17,545 nucleotides of DNA. Origin: an uncultured Clostridia bacterium. Its GTDB lineage: Bacteria > Bacillota > Clostridia > UBA1381. Shown here one piece after another: positions 1 to 6,707 of this stretch; position 1 is the stretch's first letter; each line of letters begins with the position of its first letter. The stretch spans positions 1 to 17,545 of the forward strand of contig CAKSJU010000043.1 in NCBI GenBank assembly GCA_934463455.1, given 5' to 3'. The notes beneath the pieces are model-generated. The model ran no database searches. It saw nothing but the letters and a program-made list of their open reading frames with translations, and had not been told where the DNA came from. A program made the position numbers and the translations under genes.

Positions 1-24
1 CTTCAAAAACTTTCTTCCTTCCAT
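1..24 (-). CDS. Start of an unidentified gene cut by the window edge
   Basis: On the minus strand an ATG at 24 opens a frame that runs off the left edge; the eight visible codons read MEGRKFLK. The start is chosen because a perfect AAGGAGG (31-37 on the plus strand) lies 6 nt upstream. It follows the stop of the 842-residue secreted protein by 77 nt on the same strand, so it may be the next gene of that operon. The lysine/arginine-rich beginning would suit a signal peptide but is far too short to assign a product. Confidence 0.6.
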
Positions 25-101
25 AATGAACCTCCTTAAATTTTTTTATTTATATCCACATTTTAAAAATGGATATTGTAATGGTGTATCCCTGTGCGCC
101 C
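25..101 (-). other. Short intergenic spacer, no convincing terminator
   Basis: Between the 842-residue protein and the gene at the left edge there is only a weak AT-rich imperfect hairpin (about 53-76, TATCC pairing with GGATA) with no U-tract after it in the minus direction. Read-through into the next gene therefore looks likely. Confidence 0.35.
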
Positions 102-2630
102 CTACTTTATATCACCGTATAAAAAAATCGGACACATGGGCTTCATGGTTTCAAGACTTTCCCACAAAAACAGCCTGCCGCCGTTATATAACTGCATCCC
201 TTCCGGTATCGACACCGTGTTATCGCCTGCAGCAAAGGCCTGCGTTACGGGTGTCACAGCAGATAGCTTTCCGCTTGTATCATACCTTGCAAACACGACC
301 GTATAGGTTCCCGCCTCCCGACAGGTCACAAAAACCGTTCTGCCGTCATAGACTATGGCATTATCATAAACCGGTGGCGTGTTGTCATACATATTCAAAA
401 TCAGCGTTTTATATGCATAATCCGCATCTTTTCCATTGCCGCGTATGGCCATAATCTCAATCGTAAAGCGCCCGGTTTCTGTCGGTATGCCGCCGATGAT
501 ACCGCTTTTTTCGTTAAAGGTCAGCCCTTCCGGCAAAACAGAGCCTTTCATCATTTCCCAGCTTATCGGCATTTTAGGGTCTTTTGAATTGGTTGTAAGC
601 TGCACCGAATATGTTTCCCCCACGTTTGCATAGGGCAGGTGCGAGGTGGTAATGGCAAACTCTTCAATCGGGTTTTCGTTCACTTTAAGCGTATATGTTT
701 TGTAAGAGGAACCGTTTACGTTGGTTGCCTTAACCGTAAAGGTAAAGGTACCGGCCGCACGCGGTGTTCCGTACAAATTCAAATACCGGTTCGATGCAGA
801 GGAAGAGGTATGTGTATGCATCCAGTCCGGAAGTGTCGGCGGCATATCGTTTTCAGGGCTTGTTACAAGGGCAAAGCTCAGGTCATCGGTCGATGTAGCC
901 TCTGTTCTGATATACACGTCATAATATTCGCGTGTTGTTGCCTCCGGCAAAGATTCGGGAACAATGTTCGGCACACGCTTGTCTATGCCGCAATGTGTAC
1001 ATAAACCATCCGCACCGATTACATGCTCATCTGTGATGTCGCCCGTTTGATTGGAATAGAAAAGTGTTTTGTGCGCCTCTTTGTTGTCCGCATCGGTATG
1101 ACAGCAATAATGAGTGTTTTGATACACAATGCGCGTACCGATGTTATCGGGATAGGTTTGCGGTGTTTTACCCTCCTCGCGGGGAAGCGGTAAATCCTGC
1201 TTCCAGCGGTCTTCATATCCCGAAATCATTTTATAGGCCGGCTCGCCGCCGGCAAAGGTTTCGGTCGGCACGTTGTAACAATCAATTAAATTGATGTTTA
1301 CCCCTGCAAGCGCACTGTCCTCACAGGGATGTACAGTGCTGTCGTTATAACATTTTTTGACCGTACACGACTCTATGGAACCCGTCCAATACGTGTATAA
1401 TTTGCACACCAGCGGATAGGCAACCGTCGGCTCGCTGCCGCTTTGGACAGCATGTATCTCTGCGGCATTATAGCTTGATTCAAGGGACGCACCGCCTATA
1501 TCAATATATCCCACAAGTCCCGCTGCTTGTGTTCCCGTCACCTCGGCTTTGTTCGCACAGTATTTCACGGTTGCATCGCGTCTGGCTCTGTATACAACGC
1601 CGGCCGCGCCGTATGCCCGAATCTTGCCGAAATTGATACAGGCCTCAATCGTACCACCGTCTTCGCCTGCTATGTCATAGCCGCCCGAATTTCCGACAAT
1701 GCCGCCGGCAAAGCCGCCCTGCTCATCGGCATAGACAGCGCCATAATTTCGGCAGAATGTAAGCAATACATATGCCCGTGCATTGGTGTTCCATCTGTAG
1801 CCGGTCAGATTGCCGATTATACCGCCCGCGCAGGTGTTGCTGACAATGGTGCCGTAGTTCGCACAGCTTTTCGCACGGCCTGCCATGCAGCCGGCAATGC
1901 CGCCGACCATACCGACTCTTTGTGTATAAGAGGTGCTGTCCGGCAGAACGCTTGCGCCGACAACCACAGCGCGGTTTGTACAGTCTGTCAGGGTATCGAT
2001 ACTCATTGCCATTGCAGCTATTCCGCCTGTAGAACCGCTGCCTCCGCATTTATAACCGAAAATAAGGGAGTTTTCTCCGACCGTAAGATTTTTCACATGA
2101 CCGCTGTAACGGTTATTTGCATTTATATCGCCGATAATTCCAAAAAATCCGGCATAGCCTATCTTTTCATCGTTCACATAAACACCGTTTACAGTGTGTC
2201 CGTTTCCGTCAAAGGTTCCGGCATATGCCCTTGACATTGTTCCGATAGGCGTCCATTTGTTCAGCGCAAAAGCCGTTTCACCGTCATCAATTGCGCCGAG
2301 AGTTGTTTCTTTCAGTCCCGAACCGAGATGAAAGTTTTCCCCGTTGTTTTTTGAGACGGTTATTTTGCCGGTTTCATGATTATACGCAAAGGATATTCCG
2401 GGATTCAAGTCAATATCCGTTTCAAGGCGCGCGTTTACAACCTCGCTGCTGCTTGTTTTGTTGTTGACAAAATCGGAAAACCAGTATAAATCCTCCGCAC
2501 TGTCCAAAAGATAATATCCGTCCGCATCAAGCGGCGGTGTTTCCGCCGTCTCGCCGTCCGCAAGTGCCGAAAGCGGTACAATCGTCATCGACATAATAAA
2601 TACCATACACAGCGATAAAAACTTCTTCAT
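102..2630 (-). CDS. Secreted GLUG-repeat protein with two putative Ig (He_PIG-like) domains
   Basis: An 842-residue exported protein of unknown binding role, probably an adhesin-like or polysaccharide-associated surface protein. Residues 1-24 are a classical signal peptide (MKKFLSLCMVF..., cleavage after ALA). Residues 37-75 carry the 'DGYYLLDSAEDLYWFSDFVN ... TDIDLN' opening typical of GLUG-containing proteins. Residues 155-395 hold GLUG-like turns (GGIAG, GGIIGN, GGIVGN, AGLVGY) alternating with a Cys-x-Asn-x-Gly/Ala ladder. Residues about 560-652 and 655-748 look like putative Ig domains; the second has the signature LPEGLTFNEKSGIIGGIPTE. A CTHC pair lies at 544-547. The last 90 residues form another beta domain ending FLWESLETMKPMC. 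The start at 2630 has a GAGAGGTGA site 7 nt upstream. No LPXTG, SLH or transmembrane anchor is visible, so attachment is unknown. It lies 21 nt after the zinc-ribbon gene. Domain naming is from motif recognition. Confidence 0.85.
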   Translation of the reverse strand: MKKFLSLCMVFIMSMTIVPLSALADGETAETPPLDADGYYLLDSAEDLYWFSDFVNNKTSSSEVVNARLETDIDLNPGISFAYNHETGKITVSKNNGENFHLGSGLKETTLGAIDDGETAFALNKWTPIGTMSRAYAGTFDGNGHTVNGVYVNDEKIGYAGFFGIIGDINANNRYSGHVKNLTVGENSLIFGYKCGGSGSTGGIAAMAMSIDTLTDCTNRAVVVGASVLPDSTSYTQRVGMVGGIAGCMAGRAKSCANYGTIVSNTCAGGIIGNLTGYRWNTNARAYVLLTFCRNYGAVYADEQGGFAGGIVGNSGGYDIAGEDGGTIEACINFGKIRAYGAAGVVYRARRDATVKYCANKAEVTGTQAAGLVGYIDIGGASLESSYNAAEIHAVQSGSEPTVAYPLVCKLYTYWTGSIESCTVKKCYNDSTVHPCEDSALAGVNINLIDCYNVPTETFAGGEPAYKMISGYEDRWKQDLPLPREEGKTPQTYPDNIGTRIVYQNTHYCCHTDADNKEAHKTLFYSNQTGDITDEHVIGADGLCTHCGIDKRVPNIVPESLPEATTREYYDVYIRTEATSTDDLSFALVTSPENDMPPTLPDWMHTHTSSSASNRYLNLYGTPRAAGTFTFTVKATNVNGSSYKTYTLKVNENPIEEFAITTSHLPYANVGETYSVQLTTNSKDPKMPISWEMMKGSVLPEGLTFNEKSGIIGGIPTETGRFTIEIMAIRGNGKDADYAYKTLILNMYDNTPPVYDNAIVYDGRTVFVTCREAGTYTVVFARYDTSGKLSAVTPVTQAFAAGDNTVSIPEGMQLYNGGRLFLWESLETMKPMCPIFLYGDIK

Positions 2631-2651
2631 ATTTATATCACCTCTCTTTCT

Positions 2652-2912
2652 TTATTGTTTCTTCGTTCCGCACTGCGGACAGTATTCCGCTACATCGGGA
2701 AGTATAGTCTTGCATTTTCTGCATACCTTATGCCGTTCCTTGTATTTGTCATAAAGACTTTTCCTCGTTAAAAATGTACCGCACTCTTTGCAGAAAAGCC
2801 GATGTGCACTTGCCGGAGCACCGCATTTTTCGCAGACCTTAACTTGTTTCATAATTTCATAGCCAAAGCCAAAACATCGCATTTTTTCGTTTTTCAATTT
2901 TAATGCAGTCAT
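2652..2912 (-). CDS. Small double zinc-ribbon protein (86 aa)
   Basis: A cytoplasmic protein with four CxxC knuckles forming two zinc ribbons: Cys27/Cys30 with Cys41/Cys44 and Cys64/Cys67 with Cys78/Cys81. There is no signal peptide or membrane segment. Its ATG follows the TAA of the upstream gene directly (TAAATG), and AAGGAG inside the end of that gene sits 8 nt before the ATG, so the two genes are probably translationally coupled. An internal methionine at residue 21 was not chosen because no ribosome binding site precedes it. Zinc ribbons of this kind mediate nucleic-acid or protein contacts; the actual role is unknown. Confidence 0.75.
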   Translation of the reverse strand: MTALKLKNEKMRCFGFGYEIMKQVKVCEKCGAPASAHRLFCKECGTFLTRKSLYDKYKERHKVCRKCKTILPDVAEYCPQCGTKKQ

Positions 2913-3281
2913 TTACATCACTCCTTCATATATCAATTTATTGCCGCAAAGCTCGCATTTGTCGGTGTTTTCTTTAACTCTTGCACCGCAATGAGGGCAG
3001 AAGTTTGGGGTTGCCTCAATCGGCGCGCAGTCAACGCACATTAAAACATCGGGATTAAACATCACCGTGTTTACCCAACATCCGCATTTTACACAGCGGT
3101 TAAAATTACGGATTCCCTCCGACTGCCACGCTTTTTCAAGCTCGGCTTCCGGTGTTTTTTCACGGTACGGTTTTGTGGTGCAAATAAGCTGTCCCGAACG
3201 CTCACAAAAAAACTTATAAACATTTCCCATTTCCGTATGAATGATTTTGTACGCGGCCGTTTTGTGGTCTGATTTCGCCAC
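2913..3281 (-). CDS. Small zinc-ribbon protein (122 aa), GTG start
   Basis: A cytoplasmic protein whose first 60 residues match no fold I recognise. It is followed by two zinc ribbons: Cys63/Cys66 with Cys82/Cys85, and Cys95/Cys98 (FCPHCG) with Cys109/Cys112 (CELCG). It is the first gene of the leftward set and overlaps in function and cysteine layout with its neighbour, so the two may be divergent duplicates or partners. The GTG start at 3281 fits the ribosome binding site far better than the out-of-frame ATG at 3286. A leftward promoter and an operator-like palindrome lie just upstream (3312-3374). Function is unknown; the link with the secreted protein downstream is by context only. Confidence 0.75.
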   Translation of the reverse strand: MAKSDHKTAAYKIIHTEMGNVYKFFCERSGQLICTTKPYREKTPEAELEKAWQSEGIRNFNRCVKCGCWVNTVMFNPDVLMCVDCAPIEATPNFCPHCGARVKENTDKCELCGNKLIYEGVM

Positions 3282-3289
3282 AGCATTTA

Positions 3290-3296
3290 CCTCCTT
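3290..3296 (-). promoter_or_regulatory. Ribosome binding site deciding the GTG start at 3281
   Basis: The minus strand reads AAGGAGG here, 8 nt before the GTG at 3281 but only 3 nt before an ATG at 3286 that lies in another frame. The spacing favours GTG, and the GTG frame encodes the zinc-ribbon cysteines. Confidence 0.7.
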
Positions 3297-3298
3297 TC

Positions 3299-3359
3299 AC
3301 TATACATGAAATAGCTAATTGTAAAACTAAAGTTTCACAATTAACTACTATACATGAAA
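3299..3359. repeat. 13-bp direct repeats flanking an imperfect palindrome
   Basis: ACTATACATGAAA occurs at 3299-3311 and again at 3347-3359. Between and abutting them, 3312-3328 and 3331-3347 form inverted arms matching at 15 of 17 positions around a 2-nt centre. On the minus strand each direct repeat contains a TATAGT -10-like hexamer. The palindrome would span roughly -8 to +29 of the leftward promoter, an operator-like position; it could also form a hairpin in the 5' end of the zinc-ribbon mRNA. Confidence 0.6.
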
Positions 3360-3374
3360 AATTACTTCTGTCAG
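3347..3374 (-). promoter_or_regulatory. Leftward sigma-A-like promoter for the zinc-ribbon operon
   Basis: On the minus strand CTGACA (3374-3369) is followed after 16 nt by TATAGT (3352-3347). The predicted start near 3340 is about 59 nt ahead of the GTG start. This is a hexamer match by eye; a second TATAGT at 3304-3299 has no good -35 and lies too close to the ribosome binding site. Confidence 0.5.
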
Positions 3375-3406
3375 TTTTGCAGGATAAATTTCGTGCAAAT
3401 CACCAA

Positions 3407-3435
3407 TTGACTAAACCGAAAAAATATGGTATAAT
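3407..3435 (+). promoter_or_regulatory. Rightward sigma-A promoter with extended -10
   Basis: TTGACT (3407-3412), a 17-nt spacer, and TATAAT (3430-3435) preceded by TGG, giving an extended -10. It is close to consensus and points to the solute-binding/LuxR pair. The start near 3442 implies a leader of about 260 nt. Confidence 0.75.
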
Positions 3436-3583
3436 ATTTTATATAAATATTACCCAACACACAGACGTTTTTTTGCTTGATGTGTATATCTGTACGGACA
3501 GCATTTCTTTTTTGTAAACTAACTTTTCGGCATCTTTTGTTGTCTGTTGCGGTTGTATTATATACCTATAATCGTATATTGTC

Positions 3584-3677
3584 CCCGTCCTTTTTGCGAA
3601 AAGGATAGGATAAATTTCAAAAAAAATATGTTTTTTTTGAAAAAGGACGGGAAAAAGGATAGGAAAAACATATTTTT
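3584..3677 (+). promoter_or_regulatory. Structured leader with nested and competing stems
   Basis: An outer perfect 12-bp stem pairs 3584-3595 (CCCGTCCTTTTT) with 3640-3651. Inside it an 11-bp hairpin pairs 3616-3626 with 3631-3641 around a TATG loop (A8/T8 core). A third pairing, 14 bp, joins 3622-3635 with 3664-3677 and would exclude the inner hairpin. GAAAAGGATAGGA at 3598-3610 recurs almost exactly at 3652-3664. The last element ends 11 nt before the GGAGG at 3689-3693. The competing pairings resemble an attenuator or a translation switch, but no known riboswitch is recognised, and the A/T-rich composition makes chance pairing easier. Confidence 0.4.
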
Positions 3678-3702
3678 CGTTAAAAATCGGAGGAAAATCG
3701 AT

Positions 3703-5001
3703 ATGAAGAAATTTTTTTCTTTTTTACTTATATTAACCGTTTCACTTTGCTGCTTTTCGGGCTGCAAAAAAACGGAGCTTAATAAAAATAAACCCGTTAC
3801 GCTTACAATGTGGCACGTGTACGGTGAGCAGGCAGACTCGCCGATGAACCGTCTTATTGAAGAATTTAATCAGACGGTCGGAATGAAAAAAGGAATTATA
3901 ATAAATGTTACGGGAATGTCAAATGCTTCGCACATCGGCAAAAAACTGCTTGACTCACAAGCCGGAAAACCCGATGCAGGCGAAATGCCGGACCTGTTTT
4001 TCGGTCATAAAAGCAATGCCGTGGAAATCGGCACCGAGAATTTAATCGATTGGAAAGAGTTGTTTCCCGAAAAAGAACTTGCCGGATTCGTACCCGAATT
4101 TTTGTCTGACGGTGAAGAAGACGGAAAACTCTATGTTTTCCCCGTTACGAAATCCACCTTTCTTTTGTTTATTTCGGGCAACGAATTTGAGCGTTTTTCA
4201 AAAGATACAGGCGTCACATACGACAGCCTTTCCAATTGGGACGGTTTTTTTGACGCTGCCGCAAAATATTATGAATGGTCGGGCGGCAAACCTTTTTGCA
4301 GCTTTGACTATCCTATGAGAAATGTTGAGCTTTTTGCAATATCAAACGGGTCCTCCGATTATAAGTCGGGATATTGGTATAACTTTGATGATTCTGTATT
4401 CAAAGATTCGTTTATGCAATTTGCCGACGCTTTCACAAAGGGATATATTGCTATTTCCGACCTCTATTCCAACACGCAGGTTATGACAGGCGAGGTCCCG
4501 TCGGGGCTCGGCTCGTCTGCAGCAATTTTGTATTATAACGATACCGTTACCTATGCGGACGGAACGAGTGAACCTATGGATCTTAAAATTCTGCCCATGC
4601 CTCAGCCAAACAGTGCTAAAAAATATATTACACAGGCGGGTGTAGGGCTTTGTGCATACAAGACAACCGAACAAAAGGCGGAGGCTGCCGCTGTATTTGC
4701 AAAGTGGCTGACAGAGAGCGAAAGAAACTTAAACTTTGCGGCTGAAACAGGATATATGCCCGTTACAAACGAAGCCTTTGATAAAATAAAGGATTATGAT
4801 TTTAAGAATGACAACTACAAGGCTTTGTATTCGGCATTTCAAAGTTCGGTCAAAAACTGCACCGCCGTATCGGAGAGTCAAAATCCCGAATATTATAACA
4901 AGCTTATCAATTTTTATACCTATCTGCGTAAAATTCAAAAAAACAAAGCACTCTATGACGGCAATGCGGAAACGCTTTGGGAAAAGCTGAAAATTCAGTA
5001 A
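3703..5001 (+). CDS. Family-1 extracellular solute (sugar)-binding lipoprotein
   Basis: A 432-residue lipoprotein expected to sit on the outer face of the membrane and bind an oligosaccharide or sugar. The start at 3703 has GGAGG 9 nt upstream and opens a lipoprotein signal peptide ending in the lipobox FSGC, with Cys21 as the lipidation site. The mature part begins with the family pattern 'PVTLTMWHVYGE ... NRLIEEFNQ' (residues 31-57), followed by PDLFFGH (97-102) and late 'AGVGLCAYKTTEQKAEAAAVFAKWL'-like helices, all typical of MalE/UgpB-like proteins and of normal length. The ligand cannot be told. The next gene starts 12 nt after its stop. No permease or ATPase gene adjoins it, so it either shares transport subunits encoded elsewhere or serves as a sensor for the downstream regulator. 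Confidence 0.88.
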   Translation: MKKFFSFLLILTVSLCCFSGCKKTELNKNKPVTLTMWHVYGEQADSPMNRLIEEFNQTVGMKKGIIINVTGMSNASHIGKKLLDSQAGKPDAGEMPDLFFGHKSNAVEIGTENLIDWKELFPEKELAGFVPEFLSDGEEDGKLYVFPVTKSTFLLFISGNEFERFSKDTGVTYDSLSNWDGFFDAAAKYYEWSGGKPFCSFDYPMRNVELFAISNGSSDYKSGYWYNFDDSVFKDSFMQFADAFTKGYIAISDLYSNTQVMTGEVPSGLGSSAAILYYNDTVTYADGTSEPMDLKILPMPQPNSAKKYITQAGVGLCAYKTTEQKAEAAAVFAKWLTESERNLNFAAETGYMPVTNEAFDKIKDYDFKNDNYKALYSAFQSSVKNCTAVSESQNPEYYNKLINFYTYLRKIQKNKALYDGNAETLWEKLKIQ

Positions 5002-5013
5002 CGGAGGATTGTT

Positions 5014-6612
5014 ATGAAGATACCTGTTGCATTCCTTCGGGAAAAACAAACGATGCAGCGAAAGCTGTTCTTATATATGTTCACGCTTGCGGCAGTGCTG
5101 ATCTGCATTTTGGTTGCGTTTCTGTTTTTGTTCGGGTACTTTGAAAGCACAGAAAGTAAAATTTCCGATACGCTTCTTCTTCAGCAGGAAGTGTTTGAGC
5201 GTGAAATGAAATCTTATTATAACGAAATCGCCTCAAAAAGCGAAAGACTTTCCGAAAATGCGACTTATGTTACGGAAAAGTACTTTTCGGAAGAAAACAT
5301 TTCTTTTTCCGCTCTTGAAAATAATCAGAGCCGCATTGAAACGCTGGAAGATAAATATATGGAGCTTCTGCGGCAGGAGCTTTTGAAAATTGACTGTTCG
5401 GGTGCGTTTATTATTCTGAACACTTCGAGAAATACAAGTAATTCCGATTCAAAAGCCGGAGTTTACATAGACAAAGATTTTCTCGGCTCGGACAGAAAAG
5501 ACGCAATGCTCCTTTTCAGAGGTGCGGCGCAGCTTGGACACGAAAAAGAAATAATGCCGCACAGAAAATGGAAACTCGAATTTGATACATCAGCATTTCC
5601 GGGCTTTGACGAAGCACTTAGAGAGGATAATCTTCCGATTGACAGAGCTTGCCGTATTCACGATATTATTAATCTGCCCGGAACATCGGAGCGTATTATG
5701 CTTGTGTCTGTCCCTTTTATTAGCACAGACGGCAAGGTGTTCGGTATATGCGGCTTTGAGGTCAGCGAAAGCCTGTTCAAATCCGAACATGCACAGCCCA
5801 CAACACTTGAACACCTTATCTGCGTTTTTTCAAAGCGGAATGAAAACACCGTTGATATTGACAACGGACTCTCCTGCGGCGTAAACGGCGGTTACTATCT
5901 GCCGCCAAAGACTAATTTAAATATCACCGATTTAAAAAACGGACTGGTTTGTTTCAGTAATGAGTACGGCTCGTATATCGGACTGACAAAGGATATTCCG
6001 TTGTATTACGATAGCACTGATTATGCTATAACTGCTATGATACCGAAAAGCGATTATTCCGTGATGAAACTGCACGACACTATACAAGTTTTACTTGTTG
6101 TATTTCTTCTTTTGTTCAGCGTCGTTATCGGTTGCCTGTATTTCAGCAGAAAGTACATTGCCCCGATATTAAAAGGACTGGAAAGAATTAAAAAATCACA
6201 GACAAACGAGGCATGCAACATAGCGGAAATTGATGACCTTTTTGAGTTTTTGTCGCAAAAGGACATTGAATACGAAAAATCTCTTGCCGAGCTTTCAAAG
6301 CAGAACGAGCAGGCAAAAAGCGAAATAAACCGTGTTCAGTCCGAAAATGAAAGACTTGCAAGCACACAGAAAAAAATCGTCCTGCAAGACGATTACGACT
6401 TTTTCCTTATTGGCTTAAAACAACTCACGCCAACGGAAAAAGCAATATTTAATTTATATCTTGACGGCAAAACCGCCGCCGAGATAATGGAGATTATGGC
6501 AATTAAGCAAACAACGCTTAAATACCATAATCGAAATATTTACAGTAAACTCGGCGTTTCGAGCAAAAAGCAGCTTCTTAATTACGCCGCACTGTATGCA
6601 CGGGAAAAATAA
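5014..6612 (+). CDS. Membrane-spanning LuxR-type transcriptional regulator with extracellular sensor region
   Basis: A 532-residue two-pass protein, probably a one-component sensor regulator. Residues 18-43 are transmembrane segment 1; 44-356 form a large outer region with a Cache-like stretch near 228-255 (VSVPFISTDGKVFGICGFEV); 357-377 are segment 2; 378-410 a short linker; about 412-457 a charged heptad-like coiled coil that could dimerise; 469-528 a LuxR/GerE helix-turn-helix (LTPTEKAIFNLYLDGKTAAE, then KYHNRNIYSKLGVSS). There is no receiver, kinase or HisKA motif. GGAGG lies 6 nt before the ATG, and the gene follows the binding protein by 12 nt, so they are surely co-transcribed. The DNA-binding domain would act while tethered to the membrane unless it is cleaved. 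Targets are unknown; the nearby promoters are candidates. Confidence 0.85.
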   Translation: MKIPVAFLREKQTMQRKLFLYMFTLAAVLICILVAFLFLFGYFESTESKISDTLLLQQEVFEREMKSYYNEIASKSERLSENATYVTEKYFSEENISFSALENNQSRIETLEDKYMELLRQELLKIDCSGAFIILNTSRNTSNSDSKAGVYIDKDFLGSDRKDAMLLFRGAAQLGHEKEIMPHRKWKLEFDTSAFPGFDEALREDNLPIDRACRIHDIINLPGTSERIMLVSVPFISTDGKVFGICGFEVSESLFKSEHAQPTTLEHLICVFSKRNENTVDIDNGLSCGVNGGYYLPPKTNLNITDLKNGLVCFSNEYGSYIGLTKDIPLYYDSTDYAITAMIPKSDYSVMKLHDTIQVLLVVFLLLFSVVIGCLYFSRKYIAPILKGLERIKKSQTNEACNIAEIDDLFEFLSQKDIEYEKSLAELSKQNEQAKSEINRVQSENERLASTQKKIVLQDDYDFFLIGLKQLTPTEKAIFNLYLDGKTAAEIMEIMAIKQTTLKYHNRNIYSKLGVSSKKQLLNYAALYAREK

Positions 6613-6658
6613 TAACAGAGCCACACAGCAGAGAATAATTCTCTGCTGTGTGGTTATT
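6611..6658. terminator. Bidirectional terminator-like hairpin between convergent genes
   Basis: A perfect 15-bp stem (6621-6635 with 6639-6653) with a TAA loop lies between the stop of the LuxR-type gene and the converging kinase gene. AATAA at 6611-6615 can extend it against TTATT at 6654-6658 across a bulge. T-rich sequence follows on both strands (TTATTCTT on plus; TTATTATTTTT further out on minus), without a long pure U-tract. Confidence 0.7.
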
Positions 6659-6707
6659 CTTAAAATCAATGTATGCAGGACATAAAATAAATATTTTATT
6701 CACCTTT

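Larger units (their letters stand above)
3282..3702. other. 421-bp divergent regulatory region
   Basis: This non-coding stretch separates the leftward zinc-ribbon operon from the rightward binding-protein/LuxR pair. It holds the leftward ribosome binding site, a 36-bp imperfect palindrome between two 13-bp direct repeats, a leftward promoter, a rightward promoter, and a long leader with nested inverted repeats. An open frame upstream of 3703 (from about 3547) is not taken as coding because the true start has its own ribosome binding site followed by a lipoprotein signal peptide. Confidence 0.7.

Noticed and set aside
1527..2234. A 235-codon plus-strand open frame
   Set aside because: It lies fully inside the secreted GLUG protein gene on the other strand, has cysteine/alanine-rich low-plausibility composition and no ribosome binding site or domain; it is a shadow frame.
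3547..3572. A second rightward promoter using TATAAT at 3567-3572
   Set aside because: The nearest -35-like hexamer (TTGCGG, 3547-3552) is only 14 nt away, too short, and other candidates are too far.
3547..3702. An in-frame upstream extension of the solute-binding protein, rich in Lys, Phe and Asn
   Set aside because: It would bury the lipoprotein signal peptide inside the protein, starts with TTG and lacks a ribosome binding site. ATG 3703 has GGAGG at ideal distance. The repeated KDR...FF pattern in the extension simply reflects the repeats of the leader.
5014..6612. Reading the LuxR-type protein as a response regulator or sensor kinase
   Set aside because: There is no receiver domain with a phosphorylatable Asp, and no His box or ATPase motifs; only two membrane segments, a coiled coil and the DNA-binding domain are visible.
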